A stretch of 64,000 nucleotides of DNA. Source: Parablautia intestinalis. GTDB taxonomy: Bacteria > Bacillota > Clostridia > Lachnospirales > Lachnospiraceae. The position numbers and the translations under genes were made by a program. The notes under the pieces are model-generated. The model had not been told where the DNA came from. It made no database searches and saw only the letters and a list, made by a program, of their open reading frames with translations. Of this stretch, positions 52,240 to 61,293 are shown piece by piece; the stretch's first letter is position 1; each line of letters starts with the position of its first letter. The stretch spans positions 1 to 64,000 of the forward strand of contig RAYQ01000011.1 of the NCBI GenBank assembly GCA_003612395.1. Reading direction: 5' to 3'.

Positions 52240-53598
52240 ATGGATACGACAGTAACAAAAACAAATCCACTTGGTACAGAACGAATTGGGAAACTGGTAC
52301 TTACGTTTGCTGTTCCAAGTATCATTTCTATGGTGGTCAACGCCTTATATAACATTGTTGACCAGATTTTTATCGGGCAAGGGGTAGGATATCTTGGCAA
52401 TGGAGCTACCAATGTTGTTATGCCGATGACAGTGATTGCCATAGCTTTAAGCCTGCTGATTGGCGATGGAGCTGCGGCATACTTAAGTCTGAAGCTCGGC
52501 GAGAGTGATGAAAAGTCAGCAGCCAGAGGCGTGGGCTGTTCCATATCGGTCATGGTGATTGTGGGGATTATTCTCTGCATCCTGTTTCATTTGTTTTTGG
52601 AGCCTTTGTGTATATTATTTGGTGCGACAGAAGATATCCTGCCTTATGCCATGGATTATGGACGGATCATTTCGTATGGAATTCTGTTTTCTTCCATTGA
52701 TTCCGGCATGGCGGGTATGATTCGTGCAGATGGCAGTCCAAAATTCAGCATGGCAGGACTGCTTTTGGGATGTATCACCAACATCATCCTTGATCCGATT
52801 TTTATTTTTGTGTTCCATTGGGGTGTAAAGGGAGCGGCATGGGCAACGATTGCCGGGCAGATATTGAATGCTTTCCTGTATCTTGCTTACATTTGGAAAT
52901 TTAAGAGCATCAAACTGGATAAGGAATGTTTCCGCATCTCAGGGAAAGTCATGGCGAAAGTCAGCAGCCTTGGCGTATCAAGTTTTATCACACAGATTGC
53001 TATTGTCCTGGTTATGGCAGTTACAAATAATATACTGGTGTCCTATGGTGCAGAATCGAAATATGGCGCAGAGATCCCGCTGACGACTATTGGCATTACT
53101 ATGAAAGTAAACCAGATTGTTTCTGCCATACTGCTTGGACTGGCGACAGGGGCGCAGCCAATTTTCGGCTACAATTATGGAAGCGGGCAGAAGGACAGGG
53201 TGAAGCGGGCATACCGTATTATCCTGGCAGTATCTACAATCGTTTTGATTCTGGCATTTCTGGTATTCCAGTTTGCGCCTATGAGTATTGTCCGCTTGTT
53301 TGGTTCGGAATCAGAGTTGTACAATGAGTTTGCGGTGAAATGTTTTAAAATTTTCCTTCTGGCGTGTCCGATTAACGGGCTGCAGATGGCGACGGGGGTT
53401 TTCTTCCAGGCAATCGGAAAGCCTGCACAGGCGACCGTATTGTCACTGTCCAGACAGATTGCTTACCTGCTTCCCGCAACCATGCTGCTGCCAATGGTAT
53501 TAGGAGTGGAAGGAGCATTGTGGGCAGGTCCGCTGGCAGATGTGCTGGCGTTCATAACAACTTTAATTATGCTGAAATTATATTGGAAAAAAATTTAG
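52240..53598 (+). CDS. MATE-family multidrug efflux protein
   Basis: Protein of 452 residues with 12 predicted helices in two similar halves; conserved segments LVLTFAVPSIISMVVNALYN, DGSPKFSMAGLLLGCITNI and ATGAQPIFGYNYGSGQKDRV. It belongs to the DinF/MepA-like MATE exporters driven by Na+ or H+. Start after TTAGGAGGTAAAT. First intact gene of the operon; loss of the MarR gene upstream may leave it derepressed. Confidence 0.92.
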   Translation: MDTTVTKTNPLGTERIGKLVLTFAVPSIISMVVNALYNIVDQIFIGQGVGYLGNGATNVVMPMTVIAIALSLLIGDGAAAYLSLKLGESDEKSAARGVGCSISVMVIVGIILCILFHLFLEPLCILFGATEDILPYAMDYGRIISYGILFSSIDSGMAGMIRADGSPKFSMAGLLLGCITNIILDPIFIFVFHWGVKGAAWATIAGQILNAFLYLAYIWKFKSIKLDKECFRISGKVMAKVSSLGVSSFITQIAIVLVMAVTNNILVSYGAESKYGAEIPLTTIGITMKVNQIVSAILLGLATGAQPIFGYNYGSGQKDRVKRAYRIILAVSTIVLILAFLVFQFAPMSIVRLFGSESELYNEFAVKCFKIFLLACPINGLQMATGVFFQAIGKPAQATVLSLSRQIAYLLPATMLLPMVLGVEGALWAGPLADVLAFITTLIMLKLYWKKI

Positions 53599-53607
53599 GA
53601 GGTATCT

Positions 53608-54231
53608 ATGCAGGGAAGAGTTATCACGATCAGCAGGCAGTGTGGAAGCGGCGGTCATAGTATTGGAAACGAATTGGCAAAGAGGCTGGACGTTCCGTTC
53701 TACGATAAAGAGATCATCGAAATGACGGCAAAAGAGAGTGGTTTTCATCCGCAGTTTGTAGAGGAAAAGGGGGAACATATGGAGAGCAGTATGCTCTCCA
53801 ATCTGGCAAGACATCTGTCCTGTGCAGGACGGGGAAATTATGAAGACTACCAGCCGCTGCAGGATCAGCTTTATTTTTCGCAGGCAAATATTATAAAAGA
53901 ACTGGCAGAAAAAGGGCCATGTGTTATTGTGGGCAGGTGTGCAGATTATATTCTGTGGAACAGGAAAGATGTATTGAATGTTTTCATCCATGCAGATATG
54001 GAGTTTAAAAAGAAACACTGCATGGAAAGACGGCAGTTTCCAGAAGGGAATGCGGAGGATATGATCCGCAGGAGGGATAAACTGCGTGCAGACCATTATC
54101 GGTATTATACAGATCAGAAATGGGGGGATTCGTTCCATTACCATTTATGTTTGGACAGCAGTATGTTTGGCATTGAGAAATGCGTTGACATCATTGAAGA
54201 TGCCTGTAAAGCTATGCGTCCGGCTTCATAA
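53608..54231 (+). CDS. Cytidylate kinase-like family protein
   Basis: Protein of 207 residues with a P-loop near the start (ITISRQCGSGGHSIGNELAK), DVPFYDKEIIEMTAKESG and CVIVGRCADYILWNRKDVLN, as in cytidylate kinase-like proteins (PF13189). These share the nucleotide kinase fold but their substrate is not established. It starts 10 bp after the MATE stop with AGGAGGTATCT. In clostridia this gene commonly rides with efflux genes. Confidence 0.9.
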   Translation: MQGRVITISRQCGSGGHSIGNELAKRLDVPFYDKEIIEMTAKESGFHPQFVEEKGEHMESSMLSNLARHLSCAGRGNYEDYQPLQDQLYFSQANIIKELAEKGPCVIVGRCADYILWNRKDVLNVFIHADMEFKKKHCMERRQFPEGNAEDMIRRRDKLRADHYRYYTDQKWGDSFHYHLCLDSSMFGIEKCVDIIEDACKAMRPAS

Positions 54232-54278
54232 AACAGCGGGAGAGTTTCAGATATTTATGAAAGAAACAGGAGGCATTT

Positions 54279-56021
54279 ATGTTTAAAACACTTTTGAAGC
54301 AGATTGGAGATTATAAAAGGGATGCGGTCCTCACTCCGATCTTTGTCATTCTGGAGGTTATCATGGAGGTCATTATCCCTGTGATGATGGCAGCGATCAT
54401 AGATTATGGACTGACTGGACAAAGCCTCAAGACGGTATGCCTGATCGGGGCAGCGATGATTGTGATGGCGGGGATGGCATTATTTTTTGGTGTGGAATCT
54501 GGGAGGACGGCATCCAGTGCCAGTTCTGGTTTTGCCATGAATCTGAGACAGGCCATGTATGAAAGGATACAGACATTTTCCTTCTCCAATATAGACAAGT
54601 TTTCTACGGCAGGGCTTGTAACCAGGATGACCACAGACGTGATGAATGTACAGCAGGCATTCCAGATGTCAATCCGTATCTGTGTCAGGGCTCCGATCAT
54701 GCTGGTCAGTGCCATGGTGATGACCTTCCTGATCCATCCACGCTTTGCACTGATCTTTTTGATAGTGATCATCTGCCTGGCAGTCGTGCTAGCCCTGATT
54801 TCATCCAAGGCAAACCCGACTTTAAGAAAAGTTTTCCATGAATATGATGAATTAAATGCGAAAGTGCAGGAAAACGTAAACGGGATGCGGGTAGTGAAAT
54901 CTTTTGTAAGGGAGGATTATGAAACACGGCGTTTTGAAACAGAAAGCGAAAAAATCCGCAGCCTGTTCGTAAGCGCAGAAAAGCTGCTTGCTTTGAATTC
55001 ACCTGTTATGCAGTTTTCCATGTATTCCTGCATCCTGTTGATTTCATGGATGGGTGCAAAAATGATCATTGCAGGGAGTCTGACGGAAGGGCAGCTTATG
55101 AGTATGTTTACATACGTTATCAATATCCTGATCAGCCTGATGATGGTATCCATGACTTTTGTGATGCTTATTATGTCAAGGGCATCGGGAGAGCGGATTT
55201 CGGAGGTACTGACCGAGGAGCCGGATTTATTTAATGTTCCTCATGCAATAAAAGAGGTTGCGGATGGCTCTGTTGATTTTGAACAGGTGGGTTTTGCATA
55301 TCCATCCAATCCCGGAAAAGAAATCATCAGCGACTTGAATATCCATATCAGACCGGGAGAAACCATTGGTGTCCTTGGCGGAACCGGAAGTGCAAAGTCT
55401 TCTTTTGCTGCACTGATACCAAGGCTTTATGATGTCACAAGAGGAGAGGTACGGGTTGGCGGCGTTCCGGTGAAGGATTATGATATGGCCAGTCTTCGGG
55501 ACAATGTGGCGATGGTCCTACAGAAGAATGTGCTGTTTTCCGGGACGATCAAAGAGAACCTGCGGTGGGGAAAAGAGAATGCAACAGATGAAGATATCAT
55601 AAATGCCTGCCGGCTTGCCCAAGCGGACGAATTTATCCGGGATTTCCCCGCAGGGTATGACACACATATTGAACGGGGCGGGGCAAATGTATCCGGCGGG
55701 CAGAAACAGAGGCTCTGCATTGCAAGGGCGCTTTTGAAAAAGCCGAAAATTCTGATTCTTGATGACTCCACGAGTGCCGTTGACACAAAGACAGATGCGT
55801 TGATCCGTAAGGCATTCAGGGAGGAGATACCAGATACAACAAAGATTATCATAGCCCAGAGAATTTCGTCAATTCAGGATGCGGACAGGATTATTGTGTT
55901 TGATAATGGCAGAATGGAATCCGTAGGCACCCATGAAGAACTGCTGGATGGCAGCCCGATTTACAGAGAAGTCTATGAGTCACAGACAAAGGAGGGCAGT
56001 AATGATGAAGGCAGAGAATAA
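54279..56021 (+). CDS. ABC exporter half, degenerate-site subunit
   Basis: Half-transporter of 580 residues. Six helices (about 15-310); ATPase with Walker A GGTGSAKSS (G to A before the lysine), signature VSGGQKQR and Walker B ILILDDSTSAVD with D instead of the catalytic E; IIAQRISSI in place of the H loop. Together with the gene at 56002 it is a heterodimeric exporter of the same kind as 41320-44914. Start after ACAGGAGGCATTT. Confidence 0.92.
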   Translation: MFKTLLKQIGDYKRDAVLTPIFVILEVIMEVIIPVMMAAIIDYGLTGQSLKTVCLIGAAMIVMAGMALFFGVESGRTASSASSGFAMNLRQAMYERIQTFSFSNIDKFSTAGLVTRMTTDVMNVQQAFQMSIRICVRAPIMLVSAMVMTFLIHPRFALIFLIVIICLAVVLALISSKANPTLRKVFHEYDELNAKVQENVNGMRVVKSFVREDYETRRFETESEKIRSLFVSAEKLLALNSPVMQFSMYSCILLISWMGAKMIIAGSLTEGQLMSMFTYVINILISLMMVSMTFVMLIMSRASGERISEVLTEEPDLFNVPHAIKEVADGSVDFEQVGFAYPSNPGKEIISDLNIHIRPGETIGVLGGTGSAKSSFAALIPRLYDVTRGEVRVGGVPVKDYDMASLRDNVAMVLQKNVLFSGTIKENLRWGKENATDEDIINACRLAQADEFIRDFPAGYDTHIERGGANVSGGQKQRLCIARALLKKPKILILDDSTSAVDTKTDALIRKAFREEIPDTTKIIIAQRISSIQDADRIIVFDNGRMESVGTHEELLDGSPIYREVYESQTKEGSNDEGRE

Positions 56022-57879
56022 GAAAAATATGGGCGCAGCTTTAAAGCGTCTGATTGCGTACATCCTGAGAAAATATAAATGGCAGTGTCTGCTTGTAGCA
56101 TTATGTATCCTGGTCAGCACCGTTGCAAATATTGGTGGTACACTGTTTATGAGGAACCTGATCGATGATTATATTTTGCCTTTTGTGAACCAGGTGCAGC
56201 CCGACCTGACACCCCTTTTACGGGCGCTGTTTGTGATGGCGGCAGTTTATTATATTGGCGTGTTCTGCACATGGGCCTATAACTTCATCATGATTTATGT
56301 GTCCCAGGGAATGTTGAAGACAGTGAGGGATGATTTGTTCCGCCATATGGAACGGCTGCCGATCCGTTATTTTGATACAAAATCCCACGGGGATATCATG
56401 AGTATCTACACCAATGACACAGACACGCTGCGGCAGGTGATCAGCCAGAGCATACCGCAGATGCTGTCCGCAGTGATTACGATTGTGGGTGTGTTCTTTT
56501 CCATGCTGGTCTTAAGCCGGCCGCTCACACTGATTACGGTGGTGATGGTCATCTGTATGGTATTTGCAACGAAGACCATATCCTCAAAAAGCGGATATTA
56601 TTTTGTGAAACAACAGACAGATGTGGGCAATCTGAACGGCTACATAGAGGAAATGATGGAAGGCCAGAAAGTGGTGAAGGTGTTCTGCCATGAAGATGCC
56701 TGTATACAGGATTTTAGGTGTTTGAATGGAAAGCTGCGTGATAGTGCGAACAATGCCAACCGTTATGCCAGTATCCTTATGCCAGTGCTGGGCAATCTGG
56801 GATATGTGAGTTATGCGGTAATTGCAATGGTGGGGGCGTGTCTGTCTATCTTCGGCGGGCATATGACACTGGGGACGTTGGCATCATTTCTGCAGTTTTC
56901 ACGCTCTTTCAACCAACCGATTTCACAGCTTTCACAACAGCTGAATTCTATCATTATGGCGATTGCGGGGGCAGAGAGGATTTTTGGACTATTGGATGAA
57001 GAGCCGGAAAAGGACAGCGGATATGTGAAGCTGGTGAATGCACGCTATGATGAAAAGGGAAATCTGGCCGAGGTTCCGGATAGGACCGGTGTGTGGGCGT
57101 GGAAGCATTATCATAAGGCAGATAATACGACTACCTATCAGCCGATGCAGGGGGATGTGGTATTTGATCATGTGGATTTTGGATACACCAATGGAAAAAC
57201 AGTTCTGCACGATATTGAGATTTTTGCAAGACCAGGGCAGAAAGTGGCTTTTGTTGGGGCAACAGGTGCAGGAAAGACGACCATTACCAATCTGCTGAAC
57301 CGGTTTTATGACATTCAGGATGGAAAAATCCGATATGATGGGATTAACATTAACAAAATCAGGAAGGAAGACCTGCGGCATTCCCTTGGTATTGTTTTAC
57401 AGGACACGCATTTATTTACAGGCACGGTGATGGATAATATCCGGTATGGAAAGCTGGATGCTACAGAGGAAGAGGTGATACAGGCTGCAAAGCTGGCAAA
57501 TGCCCATGAATTTATTATGAAACTTTCAGATGGGTATCAGACTGTTCTGAAAGGCAGCGGCAGCAGTCTTTCCCAGGGGCAGAGACAACTCCTGGCAATC
57601 GCAAGGGTAGCTGTGGCGGACCCTCCGGTGTTGGTTTTAGATGAAGCGACTTCAAGCATTGATACCAGGACAGAGAAGATCGTGCAGGACGGTATGGACC
57701 GGCTCATGAAAGGCAGGACAGTATTTGTGATCGCCCACAGGCTTTCCACGATCAAAAATTCAGATGTGATCATGGTATTGGATCATGGACGGATTGTGGA
57801 ACGGGGAAACCATGAGAGCCTGCTGGCAAAGAAAGGAATGTATTATCAGCTTTATACCGGGAAACTGGAGCAGGAATAA
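56002..57879 (+). CDS. ABC exporter half, catalytic-site subunit
   Basis: Half-transporter of 625 residues. Membrane domain about 20-335, a longer linker (about 350-400, with YDEKGNLAEVPDRTG), ATPase with Walker A GATGAGKTT, signature LSQGQRQL (second G replaced by Q), Walker B LVLDEATSSID and VIAHRLSTI. The start at 56002 overlaps the upstream gene by 20 bp and follows AAAGGAGGGCAGTA. Canonical catalytic glutamate pairs with the degenerate partner. Confidence 0.92.
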   Translation: MMKAENKKNMGAALKRLIAYILRKYKWQCLLVALCILVSTVANIGGTLFMRNLIDDYILPFVNQVQPDLTPLLRALFVMAAVYYIGVFCTWAYNFIMIYVSQGMLKTVRDDLFRHMERLPIRYFDTKSHGDIMSIYTNDTDTLRQVISQSIPQMLSAVITIVGVFFSMLVLSRPLTLITVVMVICMVFATKTISSKSGYYFVKQQTDVGNLNGYIEEMMEGQKVVKVFCHEDACIQDFRCLNGKLRDSANNANRYASILMPVLGNLGYVSYAVIAMVGACLSIFGGHMTLGTLASFLQFSRSFNQPISQLSQQLNSIIMAIAGAERIFGLLDEEPEKDSGYVKLVNARYDEKGNLAEVPDRTGVWAWKHYHKADNTTTYQPMQGDVVFDHVDFGYTNGKTVLHDIEIFARPGQKVAFVGATGAGKTTITNLLNRFYDIQDGKIRYDGININKIRKEDLRHSLGIVLQDTHLFTGTVMDNIRYGKLDATEEEVIQAAKLANAHEFIMKLSDGYQTVLKGSGSSLSQGQRQLLAIARVAVADPPVLVLDEATSSIDTRTEKIVQDGMDRLMKGRTVFVIAHRLSTIKNSDVIMVLDHGRIVERGNHESLLAKKGMYYQLYTGKLEQE

Positions 57880-57956
57880 ATTCTGCCAGATAGCATTCGA
57901 TGCCTGGTACTGGATTGTAAAAATATATGTTTATTAAAGAAAGGATGGTGGCGCAT

Positions 57957-58097
57957 ATGGACACAACAGCAAAAATCAAATTATTGGAGGAAAGGTTTCA
58001 GAAGCTGTCCTCCAGTGAAAAAGAGAACTACGGGGTGTGCAGAAAAATTAAAAGAGATATCCTAAAACTGCGAAAAGAATTGGCATTTCGTGCTTAA
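57957..58097 (+). CDS. Small basic helical protein of 46 residues
   Basis: Reads MDTTAKIKLLEERFQKLSSS then EKENYGVCRKIKRDILKLRK and ends ELAFRA: two amphipathic helices with a basic second half. Ribosome binding site AAAGGATGGTGGCGCAT. It follows the exporter genes in the same direction by 77 bp. No family was recognised; a small regulatory or accessory protein is possible. Confidence 0.6.
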   Translation: MDTTAKIKLLEERFQKLSSSEKENYGVCRKIKRDILKLRKELAFRA

Positions 58098-58430
58098 AGC
58101 GGTTCTTACCAGCAGACAGGGATGTTGCAGGTACCTTAAGGGTTATGGCTGTATGAAGGTCATCTGCAACATATCAGGACAGAAGCCTTCTGAAATCCCG
58201 AAGACTGATGAATAGTCATGTTTACCTCCGTTTCGGTGTTTGGTGAATGAGTTACTGAAACGGAGGCGGTGGGGAACGGCACCGGGGCCGGGCTTCGGGC
58301 CATGTTGGTCCGGGGTTGTCCCATAGAAACAGAAATGCGCCCGGATAGCATAGAGCCATTCGGGCGCACAGATGATTAGCCACCGAGACAACGGTTTTTT
58401 TATTTACCGTTGGGCGGCTGTAACTTCAAT
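58098..58430. repeat. Gene-free stretch with three strong inverted repeats
   Basis: CCTCCGTTTC with GAAACGGAGG (58225-58266), GCGCCCGGAT with ATTCGGGCGC (58337-58367) and AGCCACCGAGACAACGGT with ACCGTTGGGCGGCT (58378-58419, loop T-rich). No coding frame is convincing. The last dyad can serve as a terminator between the convergent exporter operon and M56 remnant; the others are unexplained. Confidence 0.6.
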
Positions 58431-59672
58431 TTATTTATTATCAAAATCGTTCATATCATTCAGTAGTTCTTCCGTTTCTGCATCGTATAAATCATCGGGT
58501 TCTTCCATATTTCCCAGCAGTTCCGTTACTTCTGTATCGGTCATATATGCAACGTCTGATATTTTTCCATCCTCATTGCGGGTGATTCTGATATTGACCG
58601 TTCCAGCCGGATTCACGGACAGCCTGTGCATATCTAAAAAGATGTTGACAAGCTGCCCCTGATAGTAATGATTATTGCCGTCAACTGTAATGCCTGCCGC
58701 CTGATACTCCGCTTTCTGGGTTTCAGACAGCGTATCAAATTTATTGCCCTGCCCCAGTGCATTGGATAAGATGGACTGGAAATTGAACTTTTCATCATCT
58801 GCTGCTATGCCCAGCCATTCTTCCAATGTTTCCTCACTCATGCGCGAGGTCAAGGCGGAGAAATAGGAAATGCTACCGTCATCATAGATTTTTTCCGCAT
58901 AATGCTGAATTAAAGCACAATCCACGTCCAGCATATTGACTGCAGTTTTCCAAAAACGGATTCGGTCATCTGCATAAATCTTATCCAGCCATTCGCCTTG
59001 AGCCTTTTCGCCCAATCGGGAAAAGGCAATTTCAAACAAAGGTAAATTGTCGGCCTCATAATATTGCTCTGCTTGTGCGGAAAACACTTCATTATGCGAA
59101 CCGTTTTCCTTTTGTGCGGGGGATATTGCATTTTCATTCAAGCCCGATACCGTAGGCTCATTTGACGGCTGATTGGCGGCGGCAGCTGGATAAACACCAA
59201 CAAAAACCGCGCCTAAAATAATACACAGCGTCAGCACACTTGTGGCAAATAAAGTTGTTTTTGATTTTCTTTTGAAGTTCATAATTGCACCTAACCTTTC
59301 TTTTAATAATTAAATTCACATGCCTTTGTGATTTCACGCCTCATTAAGTAAACAAGCGGATTGAACCAGTGCAGACAGACGGTAATTTGTACCAGCGATT
59401 TATAAAACATATCCCGCCGTTTGTAATGCGTTAATTCATGTAATACGATATATTGAAAGTCTTTCTCCGGAATATCTGCACTTGGCAAAACGATGTTGCG
59501 GCAGGGAAACAGAATAGGTTATGGCCTGGTCGATTGACTGGTAGGCTTTTCCCATCAAGTTTGTTTCCGGCCCAAAAGGCAATAACGGCCTTACAACAAC
59601 AATGAGCCGGAAAAAGACATAGACAAAAATATTTTCAATAGAATGTTCATTTTTTGTTCTTCCTTTCTCCAA
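58431..59672 (-). pseudogene. M56/BlaR1-like metallopeptidase, three-piece remnant
   Basis: N-terminal piece (59672 down to about 59490): FVYVFFRLIVVVRPLLPFGP, a membrane segment. Middle piece (59488-59303): DFQYIVLHELTHYKRRDMFY with an intact HExxH zinc motif, then KSLVQITVCLHWFNPLVYLM and TKACEF. Last piece (59282-58431): RLGAIMNFKRKSKTTLF with a membrane helix and a 240-residue extracytoplasmic domain of unknown type. Frameshift or deletion lies between each pair; the usual E(x)xCD region after ACE is gone. The last piece retains its own ATG and could be made as a membrane-anchored protein. Confidence 0.8.
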
Positions 59673-59732
59673 GAGCTTTTGTGGTATTCTTCCTTTTGCT
59701 GCTAAATCTGCCGTACTATTTTGACTTCCTTC

Positions 59733-59779
59733 TTGAAATATGACATCATGTTATATTTCAAGAATAACGCGATGTCATA
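59733..59779. promoter_or_regulatory. Nested inverted repeats upstream of the M56 remnant
   Basis: TTGAAATAT / ATATTTCAA (59733-59761) and, overlapping it, TATGACATC / GATGTCATA (59739-59779) are both perfect 9-bp inverted repeats. They may be operators of a BlaI-like repressor that has been lost here. Confidence 0.5.
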
Positions 59780-60076
59780 CATATGTCAAGTGGGTATTTT
59801 AGGACATGCAATTAAATATTGCCAAACATAGAACTGTACTTAATTCACATACTATCACCTTAAATATAAAATAAGTTTGGGTGATATTGTATAGAACATT
59901 ATGAAGATAGATTTGATTTTCATGGCCCCGGGCTGGCGATAAAATAGTCGTTTCGTGCCACAGGGTGAAAAATGGGTAATTCCTATGGTATAATTCGGTG
60001 GATGTTTTTGCTTTAGCGGGAACGGAATTCTGCCGAAGTATTAGGAAAGTATGAATTGGAAATTCATTTGGCAGTA
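59780..60076. other. Stretch without a supported gene
   Basis: AT-rich, with no frame that has a ribosome binding site and protein-like composition. Nothing recognised. Confidence 0.5.
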
Positions 60077-60158
60077 TACCGTTGGTAGGGATAAAAAAGC
60101 ATATTTTACTCAATTCTACCGTTGGTAGGTGGTCATTTTTGTGCCGGATTTATATAAT
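60077..60158 (+). promoter_or_regulatory. Twin 13-bp operator and -10 box of the HTH-ABC gene
   Basis: TACCGTTGGTAGG occurs at 60077-60089 and again at 60117-60129, 40 bp apart (four helical turns); each contains the dyad TACC-GTT-GGTA. TATAAT at 60153-60158 lies 24 bp after the second copy, and the start codon follows after GGAGGGTTGAATA. The HTH part of the downstream fusion protein is the obvious candidate to bind here. Confidence 0.6.
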
Positions 60159-60183
60159 ATACCGCAGGCAGGAGGGTTGAATA

Positions 60184-61293
60184 ATGAATCAAATTAAGAT
60201 TGGAGCTTTTATTTCCGAACGGCGGAAAGCAAAAGGCTGGACGCAAAGCCAGTTAGCAGAAAAACTGGAAATAACTGATAAGGCAGTTTCAAAATGGGAA
60301 ACAGGACGGTCTATGCCGGATTTATCTTTGTTTTTACCATTATGTACTCTTTTGGAAGTCACTTTGAATGAACTATTTGCGGGTGAGTACATTGCGGAAG
60401 AAAAGCTGAAAGAAAAAGCAGATGAGGTACTTATGGACGTGATTACAAATTGGTTAGGACATGATAAATGGGAATTAAAAGAAAGTGATACAGCACTCCA
60501 AAATGTTTTGGAAGTTGAAAATGTTTCCAAACTCTATGAAAATGTTTCGACAGGGCATGAAAATATTTTGGAACAACACAAAACAGAAAATAATTCTGTA
60601 TTAGCTATAAATGATGTAAGTTTTCAGATACCACATGGCAGCTTTGTTGGAATTATGGGGGCTTCCGGTTCCGGAAAAACAACATTGCTTAATTTAATAG
60701 CCACAATAGACAAGCCAACAAATGGGATAATACGAATAAGTGGGCAGAATATAGTGGATATACCAGACGAAGCTACTGCAGAATTTCGCCGCAGACATTT
60801 AGGCTTTGTTTTCCAAGAATACAATTTACTTGAAACGTTGACTGTCTATGAAAATATTGCGCTTGCCTTGACAATTAAAGAGGTTTCAAAAGAAAACATT
60901 CGTCCAATGATTCAAAGTTTGTCTGAAAAGCTGGATATATCAGCAATATTAGATAAATTTCCATATGAGATATCGGGAGGACAACGGCAACGCTGCGCCT
61001 GTGCCCGTGCTATTGTGGTAAATCCGGACATTATACTTGCGGACGAGCCAACCGGGGCATTGGATTCCCATGCTGCCAGACAGCTTTTAGATACCTTCGC
61101 TATGCTTTGCAGAGAATTTAGCGCAACAATATTGATGGTCACACATGATGTCATGGCAGCCAGCTATTGTGACAGGATTTTGTTTATGAAAGACGGCGAA
61201 ATAAAAGCTGCCTTAAACCGGGAACAGGAAAACAAACAGACCTTTTTTGCAGAGATTTTGAAGAAAGTAGAATGGATAGAGGGAGAAAGATAG
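60184..61293 (+). CDS. HTH (XRE) domain fused to a BceA-like ABC ATPase
   Basis: Single chain of 369 residues. Residues 1-66 are a Cro/C1-type HTH: KIGAFISERRKAKGWTQSQL, LEITDKAVSKWETGRSMPD, then LNELFAGEYIAEEKLKEKAD. A linker (about 80-108) leads into a complete ATPase: Walker A GASGSGKTT (159-167), Q loop FVFQEYNLLE, signature ISGGQRQRCACARAI, Walker [15 protein letters not shown] loop MVTHD. The ATPase is of the BceA type (compare 1963). No stop or frame break lies between the domains. It adjoins the permease gene directly (TAG then ATG). Likely an ATPase that also binds its own promoter. Confidence 0.93.
   Translation: MNQIKIGAFISERRKAKGWTQSQLAEKLEITDKAVSKWETGRSMPDLSLFLPLCTLLEVTLNELFAGEYIAEEKLKEKADEVLMDVITNWLGHDKWELKESDTALQNVLEVENVSKLYENVSTGHENILEQHKTENNSVLAINDVSFQIPHGSFVGIMGASGSGKTTLLNLIATIDKPTNGIIRISGQNIVDIPDEATAEFRRRHLGFVFQEYNLLETLTVYENIALALTIKEVSKENIRPMIQSLSEKLDISAILDKFPYEISGGQRQRCACARAIVVNPDIILADEPTGALDSHAARQLLDTFAMLCREFSATILMVTHDVMAASYCDRILFMKDGEIKAALNREQENKQTFFAEILKKVEWIEGER

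Noticed and set aside
59799-60113. Minus-strand frame of 104 codons upstream of the HTH-ABC gene
   Set aside because: It covers the operator repeats, has no ribosome binding site and an unlikely composition.
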